From Nocardioides nematodiphilus (GTDB lineage: Bacteria; Actinomycetota; Actinomycetes; Propionibacteriales; Nocardioidaceae), in NCBI RefSeq assembly GCF_020216525.1, contig NZ_JAIWOY010000015.1:1-64000 (forward strand): a stretch of DNA of 64,000 nt, read 5' to 3'. The position numbers were made by a program, and so were the translations under genes. Shown piece by piece: positions 49,880 through 58,153 of the stretch (its first letter is position 1; the number at the start of each line of letters is the position of its first letter). Under the pieces are notes generated by a model. The model was not told where the DNA came from, ran no database searches, and worked only from the letters and a program-made list of their open reading frames with translations.

Positions 49880-50593
49880 TCAGGAGACGCCGCGGTGGCT
49901 CCTCCACCGTCGGAGGCCGATGACCACCACGACGACCGCGATGGTCAGGAACACGGAGTAGTGCTCGAGCCGGTCGACCACGTCGACGGCCGGCTTGCCG
50001 ATCGCGTACCCCAGCACGACGATCGGCGCGACCCACAGGAGGGTGCCGAGCAGGTCGAGGAGCAGGAAGGTGCGCAGTCGCATGCCCGACAGGCCGGCCG
50101 CGACGTAGATCAGCAGTGACGGCAGAGGCAGGTAGTAGGCGAGGACGACTGCGGCCGGCCCGAAGCGCCCGGCCCACCGCTCCAACCGGACGATGCGCAC
50201 CTCGCGTCTGGCAGCGCCTCGCGCCGAGGTGTCGCGGCCGAGGAGCGTGTGCAGCGCACGGTCGCCCCATCGTCGACCCGCCCACCAGAAGACCCAGTCG
50301 AACATCATCGTGCTCGGCACCCCGAGCGCGATCGCGGCCCACAGCGGCAGCTCGCCCAGCCGGCTGTGCGCGCCGACCGTCACCTCTGCCAAGGTCGAGC
50401 TGCCGACGATCTCGAGCAGCACGGGGTGCGGGCCGATCAGAGCGGGCACGAGCGGCCAAGTCGCGAACGAGTACGCGACGTACAGCCCGATCAACAGGAT
50501 GATCACGAGGTCGGATCGTTCGGCGCGCTCGCCCCACGGAGCCGGGGCCGGGTGTGGGGCCGGCGTCTCCGGGCGGTGCGAGGCGTACGTCAT
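49880..50593 (-). CDS. DedA/VTT-family membrane protein
   Basis: A 237-residue polytopic protein of the DedA (SNARE-associated/VTT) superfamily, which in bacteria acts in lipid flipping or membrane integrity. Hydrophobic helices include LVIILLIGLYVAYSFATWPLVPALIG, AAIALGVPSTMMFDWVFWWAGRRWG, and GPAAVVLAYYLPLPSLLIYVAAGLSGMRL; the arginine-containing G-R-x-x-G-D pair lies between them. The N-terminus is proline-rich. ATG 50593 has GAGACT 7 nt upstream with no ribosome site, so it may be leaderless. Confidence 0.78.
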   Translation of the reverse strand: MTYASHRPETPAPHPAPAPWGERAERSDLVIILLIGLYVAYSFATWPLVPALIGPHPVLLEIVGSSTLAEVTVGAHSRLGELPLWAAIALGVPSTMMFDWVFWWAGRRWGDRALHTLLGRDTSARGAARREVRIVRLERWAGRFGPAAVVLAYYLPLPSLLIYVAAGLSGMRLRTFLLLDLLGTLLWVAPIVVLGYAIGKPAVDVVDRLEHYSVFLTIAVVVVVIGLRRWRSHRGVS

Positions 50594-50644
50594 CGGGACG
50601 AGTCTCGCACCCACCCGGTTGGCCGGATCCGCCCGCGGCATGAC

Positions 50645-51409
50645 TCAGATCGGCGCCAGCACGGGTCGCTTCGCGGTGATGCCGTCTCCCAGGGAGCGGC
50701 CTGTCAGCCGACGGTGGATCCACGGGCCCGCGAAGTTCCTGGCCCACTCGACGTCGGCGAGCAGGCGCTGTCGGCGGGTGAGGGCTGCTGGATCGGGCAG
50801 AGCCAACGGCTCGTTGTCGTGCCGGACCCCGAGCGTGTTCAGCACGTGCACGGCAGCGAGGTGGTGGCCGAAGGGCGACGGATGGATGCGGTCGACGTCC
50901 CAGTAGCGCGGGTCCGTGGCCTCGTGCAGTCGCCAGTTGTCGACGAGCACCGCGCCGCGGTTGTCGACGACTTCGCGCAGGAGCTGGTTGAAGACCGCGA
51001 TCCGGCCACGGAGGGCACGGAACGGGCCGGCGGCCGGGACCCCGTGGGTGAACAGCACCACGCGCGCGCCGACATCGTTGGCCTTAGCGACGGCCGCATC
51101 GATCGACTCCACGAGGGCGTCGATGTCGACCCGGAGGTGCAGCAGGTCGTTACCGGCCCCTTGGAGACTGAGGAGGTCTGGTCCGAGGTCCAGTGCCGGC
51201 GCCAGCTGCTGGTCGATGATCTCCTCGATGGTGCGTCCGCGGATGGCGAGGTTGGCGTACCGGAAGTCATCGCGGCCGGCCGCCAGCCCCTCAGCGACGC
51301 GGTCCGCCCACCCTCTGAGCCCGTTCGGTCGGTGCTGGTCCGGGTCACCCAGGCCCTCGGTCCACGAGTCGCCGATCGCAACGTAGCGGCTGTACGACGG
51401 GGTCAGCAC
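50645..51409 (-). CDS. SGNH/GDSL hydrolase
   Basis: A 254-residue esterase/lipase-like SGNH enzyme. Block I is YVAIGDSWTEGLGD with the catalytic serine, block III is LQGAGNDLLHL with the oxyanion asparagine, and block V is DVDRIHPSPFGHHL with the catalytic aspartate and histidine. No signal peptide is evident. GTG 51409 is a reasonable start but its ribosome site is weak. It lies 51 bp upstream of the DedA gene and in the same direction. Confidence 0.85.
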   Translation of the reverse strand: MLTPSYSRYVAIGDSWTEGLGDPDQHRPNGLRGWADRVAEGLAAGRDDFRYANLAIRGRTIEEIIDQQLAPALDLGPDLLSLQGAGNDLLHLRVDIDALVESIDAAVAKANDVGARVVLFTHGVPAAGPFRALRGRIAVFNQLLREVVDNRGAVLVDNWRLHEATDPRYWDVDRIHPSPFGHHLAAVHVLNTLGVRHDNEPLALPDPAALTRRQRLLADVEWARNFAGPWIHRRLTGRSLGDGITAKRPVLAPI

Positions 51410-51577
51410 GATGGATCCGGCGTCGATGCGGGACGCGCGTGGAGCGTCATGTCCATGATGGTCACCTGTCGACCCTGCCACGCGGGGTCGATCCGATGCG
51501 ACCCGGATGACGGCACCGACGCCGAGACGCGATGTGAGACGGCTGCGCACGAGTCGGTGAAGTAGCCGGTCGGCGGT

Positions 51578-51583
51578 TAGGTT
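51578..51583 (+). promoter_or_regulatory. -10-like TAGGTT, leaderless start of prfC
   Basis: TAGGTT ends 6 nt before GTG 51590, with no Shine-Dalgarno. Confidence 0.5.
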
Positions 51584-51589
51584 TTTCCG

Positions 51590-53155
51590 GTGCCCGACTC
51601 CCGCCCCCGCCGTACGTTCGCCGTCATCAGCCACCCCGACGCGGGCAAGTCGACCCTGACCGAGGCCCTCGCCCTGCACGCCCGGGCGATCAACGAGGCC
51701 GGAGCGGTCCACGGCAAGGGCGACCGGCGCGGCACGGTGTCCGACTGGATGGCGATGGAGAAGGCCCGCGGGATCTCGATCACTTCGGCCGCGCTCCAGT
51801 TCGTCTATCGCGACCACGTGGTCAACCTGGTCGACACTCCCGGCCACAGCGACTTCTCCGAGGACACCTACCGGGTCCTGTCCGCCGTCGACTCCGCGGT
51901 GATGCTGGTCGACGCCGGCAAGGGGCTCGAGCCTCAGACGCTCAAGCTGTTCCGGGTCTGTGCGCTGCGCGGCATCCCGGTGATCACCGTGATCAACAAG
52001 TGGGACCGCCCGGGCCTGTCCGCGCTGGAGCTGATGGACCTGATCCAGGAGAAGATCGGACTCCGTCCGACACCGCTGACCTGGCCGGTCGGCGAGGCCG
52101 GCGACTTCCGCGGGGTGCTGGACCGTCGTACGGGCGAGTTCGTGAAGTACACCCGTACGGCCGGTGGCGCGACCCGCGCTCCCGAGCGACGGATGGGGCC
52201 CGACGAGGTGGAGGAGCCCGACGCCCGGGTCTGGGCGGCCGCGGTCGAGGAGCACGAGCTGCTCGAGCTCGACGAGGCCGACCACGACCAGGCACGCTTC
52301 CTGGCCGGCAAGACCACGCCGGTGATGTTCGCCTCGGCGCTGCAGAACTTCGGTGTCGCCCAGCTCCTCGACCTGCTGCTCGACATCGCCCCGGCGCCCG
52401 GCGCGACCGACGGGGTCGACGGCACGGTCCGCCAGCCCACCGACGACTTCAGCGCCTTCGTGTTCAAGGTGCAGTCCGGGATGAACACCGCCCACCGCGA
52501 CCGGCTCGCGTACGCGCGGGTGGTGTCGGGCTCGTTCGAGCGCGGGATGATCGTGACCCACGCCGCCACCGGCCGGCCCTTCGCCACCAAGTTCGCCCAG
52601 GCGGTCTTCGGGCGCGAGACGACGTCGGTGGAGACCGCCGAGGCCGGCGACATCATCGGGTTGGTCAACGCGACGGCGTTGCGGGTGGGCGACACCGTGT
52701 ACGTCGGCCCGCCGATCGAGTACCCGCCCGTCCCCACCTTCGCCCCCGAGCACTTCGTGACCGCCAGCGCCGGTGACATCAGCCGCTACAAGCAGTTCCG
52801 CCGCGGCATCGAGCAGCTGGACCAGGAGGGCGTCGTCCAGGTGCTGCGCTCGGACCTGCGCGGTGACCAGAACCCGGTCCTCGCGGCGGTCGGTCCGATG
52901 CAGTTCGAGGTGGTCGAGGACCGGATGACGAACGAGTTCAACGCCCCCATCCGCTTCTCGCGGCTCGACTACCAGGTCGCCCGACGTACCGATGCCGACG
53001 GCGCCGCCGCGCTGGCCGGCCTCCGGGGTGTGGAGGTCCTGCAGCGCAGCGACGGCACCCATCTGGCCCTCTTCGTGGACCAGTGGCGGGCCAGCAAGAC
53101 CGCGCGGGAGATGCCCGACATCATGCTCGAGGCGCTCCCGGCCGGCGGGGCCTGA
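51590..53155 (+). CDS. prfC: Peptide chain release factor 3
   Basis: A translational GTPase that removes RF1/RF2 from the ribosome after peptide release. The 521-residue protein has the P-loop SHPDAGKSTLTEALALHA, switch I RRGTVSDWMAMEKARGISITSA, G3 VNLVDTPGHSDFSEDTYR, G4 VINKWDRP, domain II HRDRLAYARVVSGSFERGM, and the C-terminal domain typical of RF3. GTG start with TAGGTT 6 nt upstream indicates a leaderless message. The diguanylate cyclase begins 3 bp after its stop, so the two are probably cotranscribed. Confidence 0.96.
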   Translation: MPDSRPRRTFAVISHPDAGKSTLTEALALHARAINEAGAVHGKGDRRGTVSDWMAMEKARGISITSAALQFVYRDHVVNLVDTPGHSDFSEDTYRVLSAVDSAVMLVDAGKGLEPQTLKLFRVCALRGIPVITVINKWDRPGLSALELMDLIQEKIGLRPTPLTWPVGEAGDFRGVLDRRTGEFVKYTRTAGGATRAPERRMGPDEVEEPDARVWAAAVEEHELLELDEADHDQARFLAGKTTPVMFASALQNFGVAQLLDLLLDIAPAPGATDGVDGTVRQPTDDFSAFVFKVQSGMNTAHRDRLAYARVVSGSFERGMIVTHAATGRPFATKFAQAVFGRETTSVETAEAGDIIGLVNATALRVGDTVYVGPPIEYPPVPTFAPEHFVTASAGDISRYKQFRRGIEQLDQEGVVQVLRSDLRGDQNPVLAAVGPMQFEVVEDRMTNEFNAPIRFSRLDYQVARRTDADGAAALAGLRGVEVLQRSDGTHLALFVDQWRASKTAREMPDIMLEALPAGGA

Positions 53156-53158
53156 CCG

Positions 53159-55042
53159 ATGCACGACCGTTCAGACGCCTCCGAAGCACTCGGCACGCCG
53201 CCCCGGCGGACGCTGTCGCTGCGCTCGGTGGTCGTGCGCACGTACGTCCCGGCTGTGGTCGGGAGCGTGTTGTCGCTGGTGGTCCTTGCTGTCGTCGCCT
53301 TGGTGCTGAGTGTCTCCGTGCGGCCGCACCTGTCGCAGCTGCGGCAGGCGGCGACCGCGGCCGGACAGGCCCACGACGCGATGCTTGACGAGGAGACGGG
53401 CGTACGGGGCTATCTGGCGACCGGCGAGAAGGACTTCCTGCAGCCCTACCTGTCGGGCCAGGCGCTGCGCACCGCCGCCGATGGTGAGCTGGTGACTGCG
53501 GTGGGCGGCCGGCCCGGTCTGCTGCGCGACGCGGTGTCGGTCGTGCAGTCCCAACAGGCCTGGCAGGACCAGTGGGCGACGCCGTCGACCGACGGCTCCT
53601 GGAACCCGTTGTCCCACGGGGGAGGAGCGGCCGGCGCGACGAGCCTCGCCGTCCACCTCAACGAGGGCAAGGCGCTGTTCGACAGCTACCGGGCTGTCGA
53701 CGCGCACCTCCAATCGGCGCTGGCGGACGAGGTGGCCAGCGCCGAGGGGTCCTATCAGCGCGCGTTGCTGGCCGCGGTGCTCGCACTCGCCGTCATCGGG
53801 GTCGTGTCACTGCTCGGACTCGTGCGGGGCAGCCGCCGTCTGCAGCGTCAGGTGGTGGCGCCGGTGCGTGACCTCACCGCGACGGTGGGACAGGTGGCCC
53901 GAGGAGACCTGAGCCCACGGCCCGGCGTGCCGTCCATCGTCGACGAGGTCGCCGCGCTGTCCCACGACGTGGCCGGGATGACGACGGCACTCGCCGACCG
54001 GATGAAGCTCGCCGCGGACCGCGAGGACGCGCTCGTACGTCACGGCGCCCGGCTCGAGCTCGTCCTGGAGCTCAGCCGAGGGCTCAGCGAGTCGCTGAGC
54101 CTGCGCTACACGAGCCTCCATCTTCTCAGCGCCGTGCGTCGCCTCGCCGGTGCAGACCGGTCGGACCTGTGGCTGCGGAGCCAGGACCGCGACGAGCTGG
54201 TGCGTTACGACGTGGCGGGTGCGGACGACCGTACGCCGGCGGCGGACTCCGACGCCGACGCCGGCTCCGCGGAGCCGATCGACGTGGGCATCGGCGCCAT
54301 CGGCCGTGCGGCACGCTATGGCAGGGCGATCTCGCTGGACGAGTCGCGCGACAGCCAGGCGGAGGACTCGGGCGCCGGCGGGGTCGCGATCCCGCTCGTC
54401 GTCGGTAGTCAGGTCATCGGGGTCCTCGCGCTGACCCCGCCGGCAGGAGGCACCCTCGACCTCGAGCTCATCGACGCGCTCATCATGCAGGGCGCCTCCG
54501 CCCTCCAAGCCGCGCAGCTCCACAGCGACGTGGAGGAGCAGTCCCGGAGGGACTCGTTGACCGGGCTGGCGAACCGTCGCCAGTTCGACGAGGACCTCAG
54601 CGAGAACGTCGCGCGCGCTGCCCGCTACGCGCGGCAGCTCTCCTTGGTGATGATCGACCTCGATCACTTCAAGCAGATCAATGACACCTACGGTCACCAG
54701 CGCGGCGACGAGGTCCTTCAAGACGTCGCCGGCATCGTCGTGCGCGGCATCAGAAGCGTGGACACCGCCTACCGGTACGGGGGCGAGGAGCTGTGCGTCC
54801 TGATGCCCGAGACCGGCAGCGACGACGCGTGCCAGATCGCGGAGCGCCTCCGGGCACAGGTCGAGGCGAGCTTCCCGTGGGCGAGACGATCGCCCATCAC
54901 CTTGTCAGCGGGCGTGGCCGAGCTGGGCCACGACGCCGAGGGCCCGGCGCTCATCGGAGCAGCGGACCGCGCCCTCTACGCGGCGAAGCGCAACGGCCGC
55001 AACCGCGTCGAGTGCGAGCTTGATGCGTCGTCCGGCACCTGA
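53159..55042 (+). CDS. Membrane-bound diguanylate cyclase (CHASE3-HAMP-GAF-GGDEF)
   Basis: A 627-residue c-di-GMP-synthesising signal protein. A transmembrane helix at about 28-50, a periplasmic CHASE3-like region to about 195 (DEETGVRGYLATGEKDFLQPY), a second helix about 200-222, HAMP to about 275, GAF about 290-450, and GGDEF about 455-625. The active-site motif is GGEEL near residue 540. An allosteric I-site RSVD sits five residues before it, as in feedback-inhibited cyclases. ATG 53159 starts 3 bp after prfC. The signal sensed is unknown. Confidence 0.9.
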   Translation: MHDRSDASEALGTPPRRTLSLRSVVVRTYVPAVVGSVLSLVVLAVVALVLSVSVRPHLSQLRQAATAAGQAHDAMLDEETGVRGYLATGEKDFLQPYLSGQALRTAADGELVTAVGGRPGLLRDAVSVVQSQQAWQDQWATPSTDGSWNPLSHGGGAAGATSLAVHLNEGKALFDSYRAVDAHLQSALADEVASAEGSYQRALLAAVLALAVIGVVSLLGLVRGSRRLQRQVVAPVRDLTATVGQVARGDLSPRPGVPSIVDEVAALSHDVAGMTTALADRMKLAADREDALVRHGARLELVLELSRGLSESLSLRYTSLHLLSAVRRLAGADRSDLWLRSQDRDELVRYDVAGADDRTPAADSDADAGSAEPIDVGIGAIGRAARYGRAISLDESRDSQAEDSGAGGVAIPLVVGSQVIGVLALTPPAGGTLDLELIDALIMQGASALQAAQLHSDVEEQSRRDSLTGLANRRQFDEDLSENVARAARYARQLSLVMIDLDHFKQINDTYGHQRGDEVLQDVAGIVVRGIRSVDTAYRYGGEELCVLMPETGSDDACQIAERLRAQVEASFPWARRSPITLSAGVAELGHDAEGPALIGAADRALYAAKRNGRNRVECELDASSGT

Positions 55043-55137
55043 GGACCGCCGCGGACGTACCGGCCGTGACAGCGTGCACCGGTCGTCCGACGGAGGATCG
55101 GCTCCCGCTGGGGCATGGGCATAGCCGCAGGGGCGGA

Positions 55138-55968
55138 TCAGGCCCGGCGCGTGGTGTGCCCGGTGATGGCGTCGAGCAGCACCGGCCACAGCGCTGGCGG
55201 ACGGTCGTGGCCCATGTCCTCGAGCAGGAGGAGCTGGGCGCCAGGGACGAGCTCGGCGGTGCGGCGACCGCCACTGGGATCGATGAGGGTGTCGTCGAGG
55301 CCGTGGATGACGAGCGTCGGCACGTCGAGGTCCTTCAGCGCCTCGGCACGTGAGCCGTCGAGGATCATCGCGGCCAGCTGCCGGGGGACCCCGGCCGGGT
55401 AGTAGGCGCGGTCGTAGCTAGCGGCGGCCAGAGCGCGGAGCTGTGCCGCGTCACCGTAGCGGCGCGACGCCCAGACGAGCTCTCGCTCGGCTCCAGCCAC
55501 GTACCCGTCGCGGTCGGCCGGGCGCCCGGAGAACAACACCTGCTGTGCCTCCGGCGTCGGCTGGCCGTAGTCCTGCTCCCCGGTGGACGACATCATCGAG
55601 GTCAGCGAGAGCACCCGGCGCGGGAACTCGATCGCCATCTTCTGCGCGATCATCCCGCCCATCGAGGAACCGACCACGTGCGCCTGCTCGATGCCGAGCG
55701 CGTCCAGCACGCCGATGCCGTCCTGGGCCATGTCCCGCAGCGAGTACGGCGCTATCGCGCGTGCTCGGTCGAGGTCGCCGGACGTCACCGCGGTGATGAA
55801 GTCCATCAGGTCGACCGGGTGGTCCTCGAGCTTGGCGGACAAGCCGCAGTCGCGGTTGTCGTACCTGATGACGTAGCGGCCGCGCGCGGCCAGCAGTGTG
55901 CAGAACTCGGCATCCCAACCGAGCATCTGGGCGCCGAAGCCCATGACGAGGAGCACCGCCGGGTCGCC
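55138..55968 (-). CDS. Alpha/beta hydrolase; N-terminal coding continues upstream with no standard start
   Basis: An alpha/beta hydrolase with oxyanion region VLLVMGFGAQMLGWDAEF, nucleophile elbow VGSSMGGMIAQKMA, LVIHGLDDTLIDPSGG acid region and EDMGHDRPPALW with the histidine. The frame upstream of GTG 55968 still reads like the family (PIDIAYETFGDPGDPA) back to about 56043, where ATC is the only plausible start; no ATG/GTG/TTG exists. The minus-strand TACGGT (56049-56054) lies just before that ATC. The gene start is therefore unclear: ATC start, mutation or sequence error. It diverges from padR. Confidence 0.72.
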   Translation of the reverse strand, partial: GDPAVLLVMGFGAQMLGWDAEFCTLLAARGRYVIRYDNRDCGLSAKLEDHPVDLMDFITAVTSGDLDRARAIAPYSLRDMAQDGIGVLDALGIEQAHVVGSSMGGMIAQKMAIEFPRRVLSLTSMMSSTGEQDYGQPTPEAQQVLFSGRPADRDGYVAGAERELVWASRRYGDAAQLRALAAASYDRAYYPAGVPRQLAAMILDGSRAEALKDLDVPTLVIHGLDDTLIDPSGGRRTAELVPGAQLLLLEDMGHDRPPALWPVLLDAITGHTTRRA

Positions 55969-56048
55969 CGGGTCTCCGAAGGTCTCGTATGCGATGTCGA
56001 TGGGTCTGCCGCCCTCGTGGTCGGGATGGAATCGGGTGGGGATGCCCG

Positions 56049-56099
56049 ACCGTACATGTCAGAACTTACATGCCAATCGTTACATCCGATTGCTAGGGT
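56049..56099. promoter_or_regulatory. PadR operator and divergent promoters
   Basis: ATGT-N8-ACAT at 56056-56071 is the consensus PadR site, with an additional TTACAT at 56080-56085. TACGGT on the minus strand (56049-56054) serves the hydrolase gene, and TAGGGT (56094-56099) lies 6 nt before the padR ATG. The operator covers the hydrolase promoter. Confidence 0.72.
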
Positions 56100-56105
56100 G
56101 GCCCC

Positions 56106-56612
56106 ATGTCTCTGCGTCACGCGCTTCTCGGGTTGCTCGCCCGCCGCCCCTCGAGCGGGTACGAGCTCACCCAGATGTTCGACCGTTCGCTCAGCACCTC
56201 CTGGCACGCGGGTCACAGCCAGATCTACCCCGAGCTCGGCAAGCTCGAGGCCGCTGGGCTCATCAGGCTGGTGGGAGAAGGAGCGCGCCGCAGCAAGACC
56301 TACGACATCACCGACGCAGGTCGCGTGGAGTTGAGACGCTGGCTCGTGGAGGCCGAGCCGGACCGGTCTCAGCGCAGCGAGAGCGGCCTGCGTCTGTTCC
56401 TCACACCGCTTCTGGACGCGGCAGACAGGAAGCAGACGTTCGAGCGCGACCTCGCGCACGTCGAGCACGAGCTCGCCGCTCTGAAAGCCCTCCGAGCAGT
56501 CCAGGCGGACGCCGCCGAGCCGGAGGTGTTCGCGCCCCAGGTCGAGCTCGGGATCCGGATCAACACCGTGCTCGGGGAGTGGCTGCGCGAGCAGATCAGC
56601 ACGGCGTCATGA
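56106..56612 (+). CDS. PadR-family transcriptional regulator
   Basis: A 168-residue PadR regulator of the AphA/PadR-like type. The winged helix is LRHALLGLLARRPSSGYELTQMFDRSLSTSWHAGHSQIYPELGKLEAAGLI, followed by KTYDITDAGRVELRRWL, and a C-terminal helical dimerisation domain. Effector unknown; PadR proteins often sense phenolics or drugs. ATG 56106 follows TAGGGT by 6 nt, leaderless. It likely represses itself and the divergent hydrolase through the ATGT-N8-ACAT site. Its stop overlaps the DUF6204 gene. Confidence 0.92.
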   Translation: MSLRHALLGLLARRPSSGYELTQMFDRSLSTSWHAGHSQIYPELGKLEAAGLIRLVGEGARRSKTYDITDAGRVELRRWLVEAEPDRSQRSESGLRLFLTPLLDAADRKQTFERDLAHVEHELAALKALRAVQADAAEPEVFAPQVELGIRINTVLGEWLREQISTAS

Positions 56613-56956
56613 CCGGCAACACGATGAGAACCTACCGAGTGCAGGCGACCGGCCAGTTCTCCGGCCTCATGCCGGCCGTCGCCGGGCAGCTTCGCGCCCA
56701 GCAAGCCGAGCACGACCTGATGCTCTCCGCCTTCACCCGAGAGGGGACGTTCACCTACACGCCCTCACTGACGCGGTTCACCCTGCGGTACCTGCTCGAG
56801 GTCTTCGAGGAGTCGGCCGCGGAGGCCGACGAAGCCGCTGTGATCGAGGGCGAGCTCCTGGCCGCGCAGTATCTCGGGTCCCGAGGCATCACCCACAGGC
56901 CGTTGACCATGGCGGCCACCTGCCTCGACGACGTCAAGGTCAAGCGCCGTCGTTGA
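56609..56956 (+). CDS. DUF6204 family protein
   Basis: A 115-residue actinobacterial protein with TYRVQATGQFSGLMPAVAGQLRAQQAEHDLMLSAFTREGTFTYTPSLTRFTLRYLLEV and a conserved LTMAATCLDDVKVKRR tail, matching DUF6204. Function unknown. Its ATG overlaps the padR stop (ATGA), so it is translated with padR and is probably under the same self-repressed promoter. Confidence 0.78.
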   Translation: MTGNTMRTYRVQATGQFSGLMPAVAGQLRAQQAEHDLMLSAFTREGTFTYTPSLTRFTLRYLLEVFEESAAEADEAAVIEGELLAAQYLGSRGITHRPLTMAATCLDDVKVKRRR

Positions 56957-57023
56957 TCCGGCCCGAGCCCGCGTCGACCCCGCCCCGCCCTGGCCACATC
57001 GTCCTCCCGGCAGGATGGCCCTC

Positions 57024-57374
57024 GTGCCCTGCGAGATCGCCGACTTCTTCGACCTGGTCGCCCAGCTCCCTGGTGTCAGCCGCTCCGACCGGGACAAGTG
57101 GCTCCGGTACGACGTCGACGGCCGCACCTTCGGCTATCTGTGGCCGGCGACGCGAACGGTCGGGTTGAAGCAGACGATCGTCGAGCAGCTGTCGCTGGTG
57201 GCCGAGCGCCCGGACGTCTTCGAGGTTCAGTTCACCTCCGGCGGCTTCGGCTGGGTCGTCGTCCACCTCGAAGGCGTTGAGCGCGACGAGCTGGCCGAGC
57301 TCACCTTCGAGGCGTGGCGGCTGACCGCCCCCGACGCTGTGGTCGAGGAACGCGCCGACGAGCTGCCGTCCTAG
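57024..57374 (+). CDS. MmcQ/YjbR-family protein
   Basis: A 116-residue protein of the MmcQ/YjbR double-wing family, with DKWLRYDVDGRTFGYLWPATRTVGLKQTI, RPDVFEVQFTSGGFGWVVVHLEG and DELAELTFEAWRLTAPD. Related structures look like DNA-binding folds, but function is unknown. GTG 57024 is preferred because CAGGAT lies 7 nt upstream; an ATG at 57015 overlaps that element and has no ribosome site. Confidence 0.8.
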   Translation: MPCEIADFFDLVAQLPGVSRSDRDKWLRYDVDGRTFGYLWPATRTVGLKQTIVEQLSLVAERPDVFEVQFTSGGFGWVVVHLEGVERDELAELTFEAWRLTAPDAVVEERADELPS

Positions 57375-57407
57375 ACCCCTGCCCACGCCGCCCCGGCCGC
57401 CTGCGGC

Positions 57408-57431
57408 GCGCGCCCCGTCCCGCGGGCGCGC
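57408..57431. terminator. Bidirectional terminator-like hairpin between convergent genes
   Basis: GCGCGCCC (57408-57415) and GGGCGCGC (57424-57431) pair perfectly over an 8-nt loop, in the short gap between the YjbR-like gene and the convergent secreted protein gene. No T tract. Confidence 0.55.
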
Positions 57432-57443
57432 TCGCCGGGACCC

Positions 57444-57995
57444 TTATCCGACCGAGACGGGCCGGGTGAATCGGCGGGCTGTGCCGAGCCAGTCCACCTT
57501 CGTGCCGGCCCCGGCACTGGTGCGCACCTCGATGCGTACCGCCTCGGAGCCCGTACGGGAGGCCAGGCAGCTGCGCCCGATCCTGAACCGCGCCGTGTCG
57601 GTGTCGTAGTTCAACCGCATCCGGTACGAGCAGTCGACGCGTTCGGTGGCTCGGCGGACGTTCCATGAGTCCGTACGCAGCAGCGCGTAGTCGGTCCCGT
57701 CGAAGAATCCGCCGACCGCGACGAGGTCCGGACGCGAGTCGCCGTCAGTGTCGAAGAACACCGCTCCGCCGACGCCGGAGGCGGGGTCGGCGACCAGGTC
57801 TGCGGTCTTGATCGTGATCCGCACCTTCTGGGCGGTGTTGTCGATCCGCACGGAGCGCAGGTCACCGCCGTGCCTGACGTCGTTGGCCTGGTCGCTGAAC
57901 GTCGCGGTCGCCGCCTCAGCGGGCTGCGCCGCGATGACGCAGGACAGCGTCGCCGCAGCGGCGAGGGTCGCGAGGCCGGCGAGAGAGTTACGCAT
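57444..57995 (-). CDS. Secreted protein of unknown function
   Basis: A 183-residue exported protein. Signal peptide RNSLAGLATLAAAATLSCVIAAQPAEA, cleaved after AEA. The mature part is beta-rich (SVRIDNTAQKVRITIKTADL, AVFFDTDGDSRPDLVAVGGF) with an EF-hand-like D-x-D-x-D-S-R-P-D loop that may bind calcium. No family recognised. ATG 57995 with AAAGGAA 7 nt upstream. Confidence 0.7.
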   Translation of the reverse strand: MRNSLAGLATLAAAATLSCVIAAQPAEAATATFSDQANDVRHGGDLRSVRIDNTAQKVRITIKTADLVADPASGVGGAVFFDTDGDSRPDLVAVGGFFDGTDYALLRTDSWNVRRATERVDCSYRMRLNYDTDTARFRIGRSCLASRTGSEAVRIEVRTSAGAGTKVDWLGTARRFTRPVSVG

Positions 57996-58153
57996 TGATG
58001 AGTTCCTTTCGATAACCCCGGCCCGAAAAGGCGGCGGGGGACAGGAGTCCCTAGCGGGTGACTCCCACCCTCCATACGCTCCTCTCCGCCACCAGGTTGC
58101 CTCTATCTCCTCGGAATGTGACGCACGGGGCTGCACTCGTGGACGAAGAGGGG

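Noticed and set aside
53807..54721. Minus-strand frame opposite the diguanylate cyclase
   Set aside because: No domain, antisense to clear GAF and GGDEF motifs.
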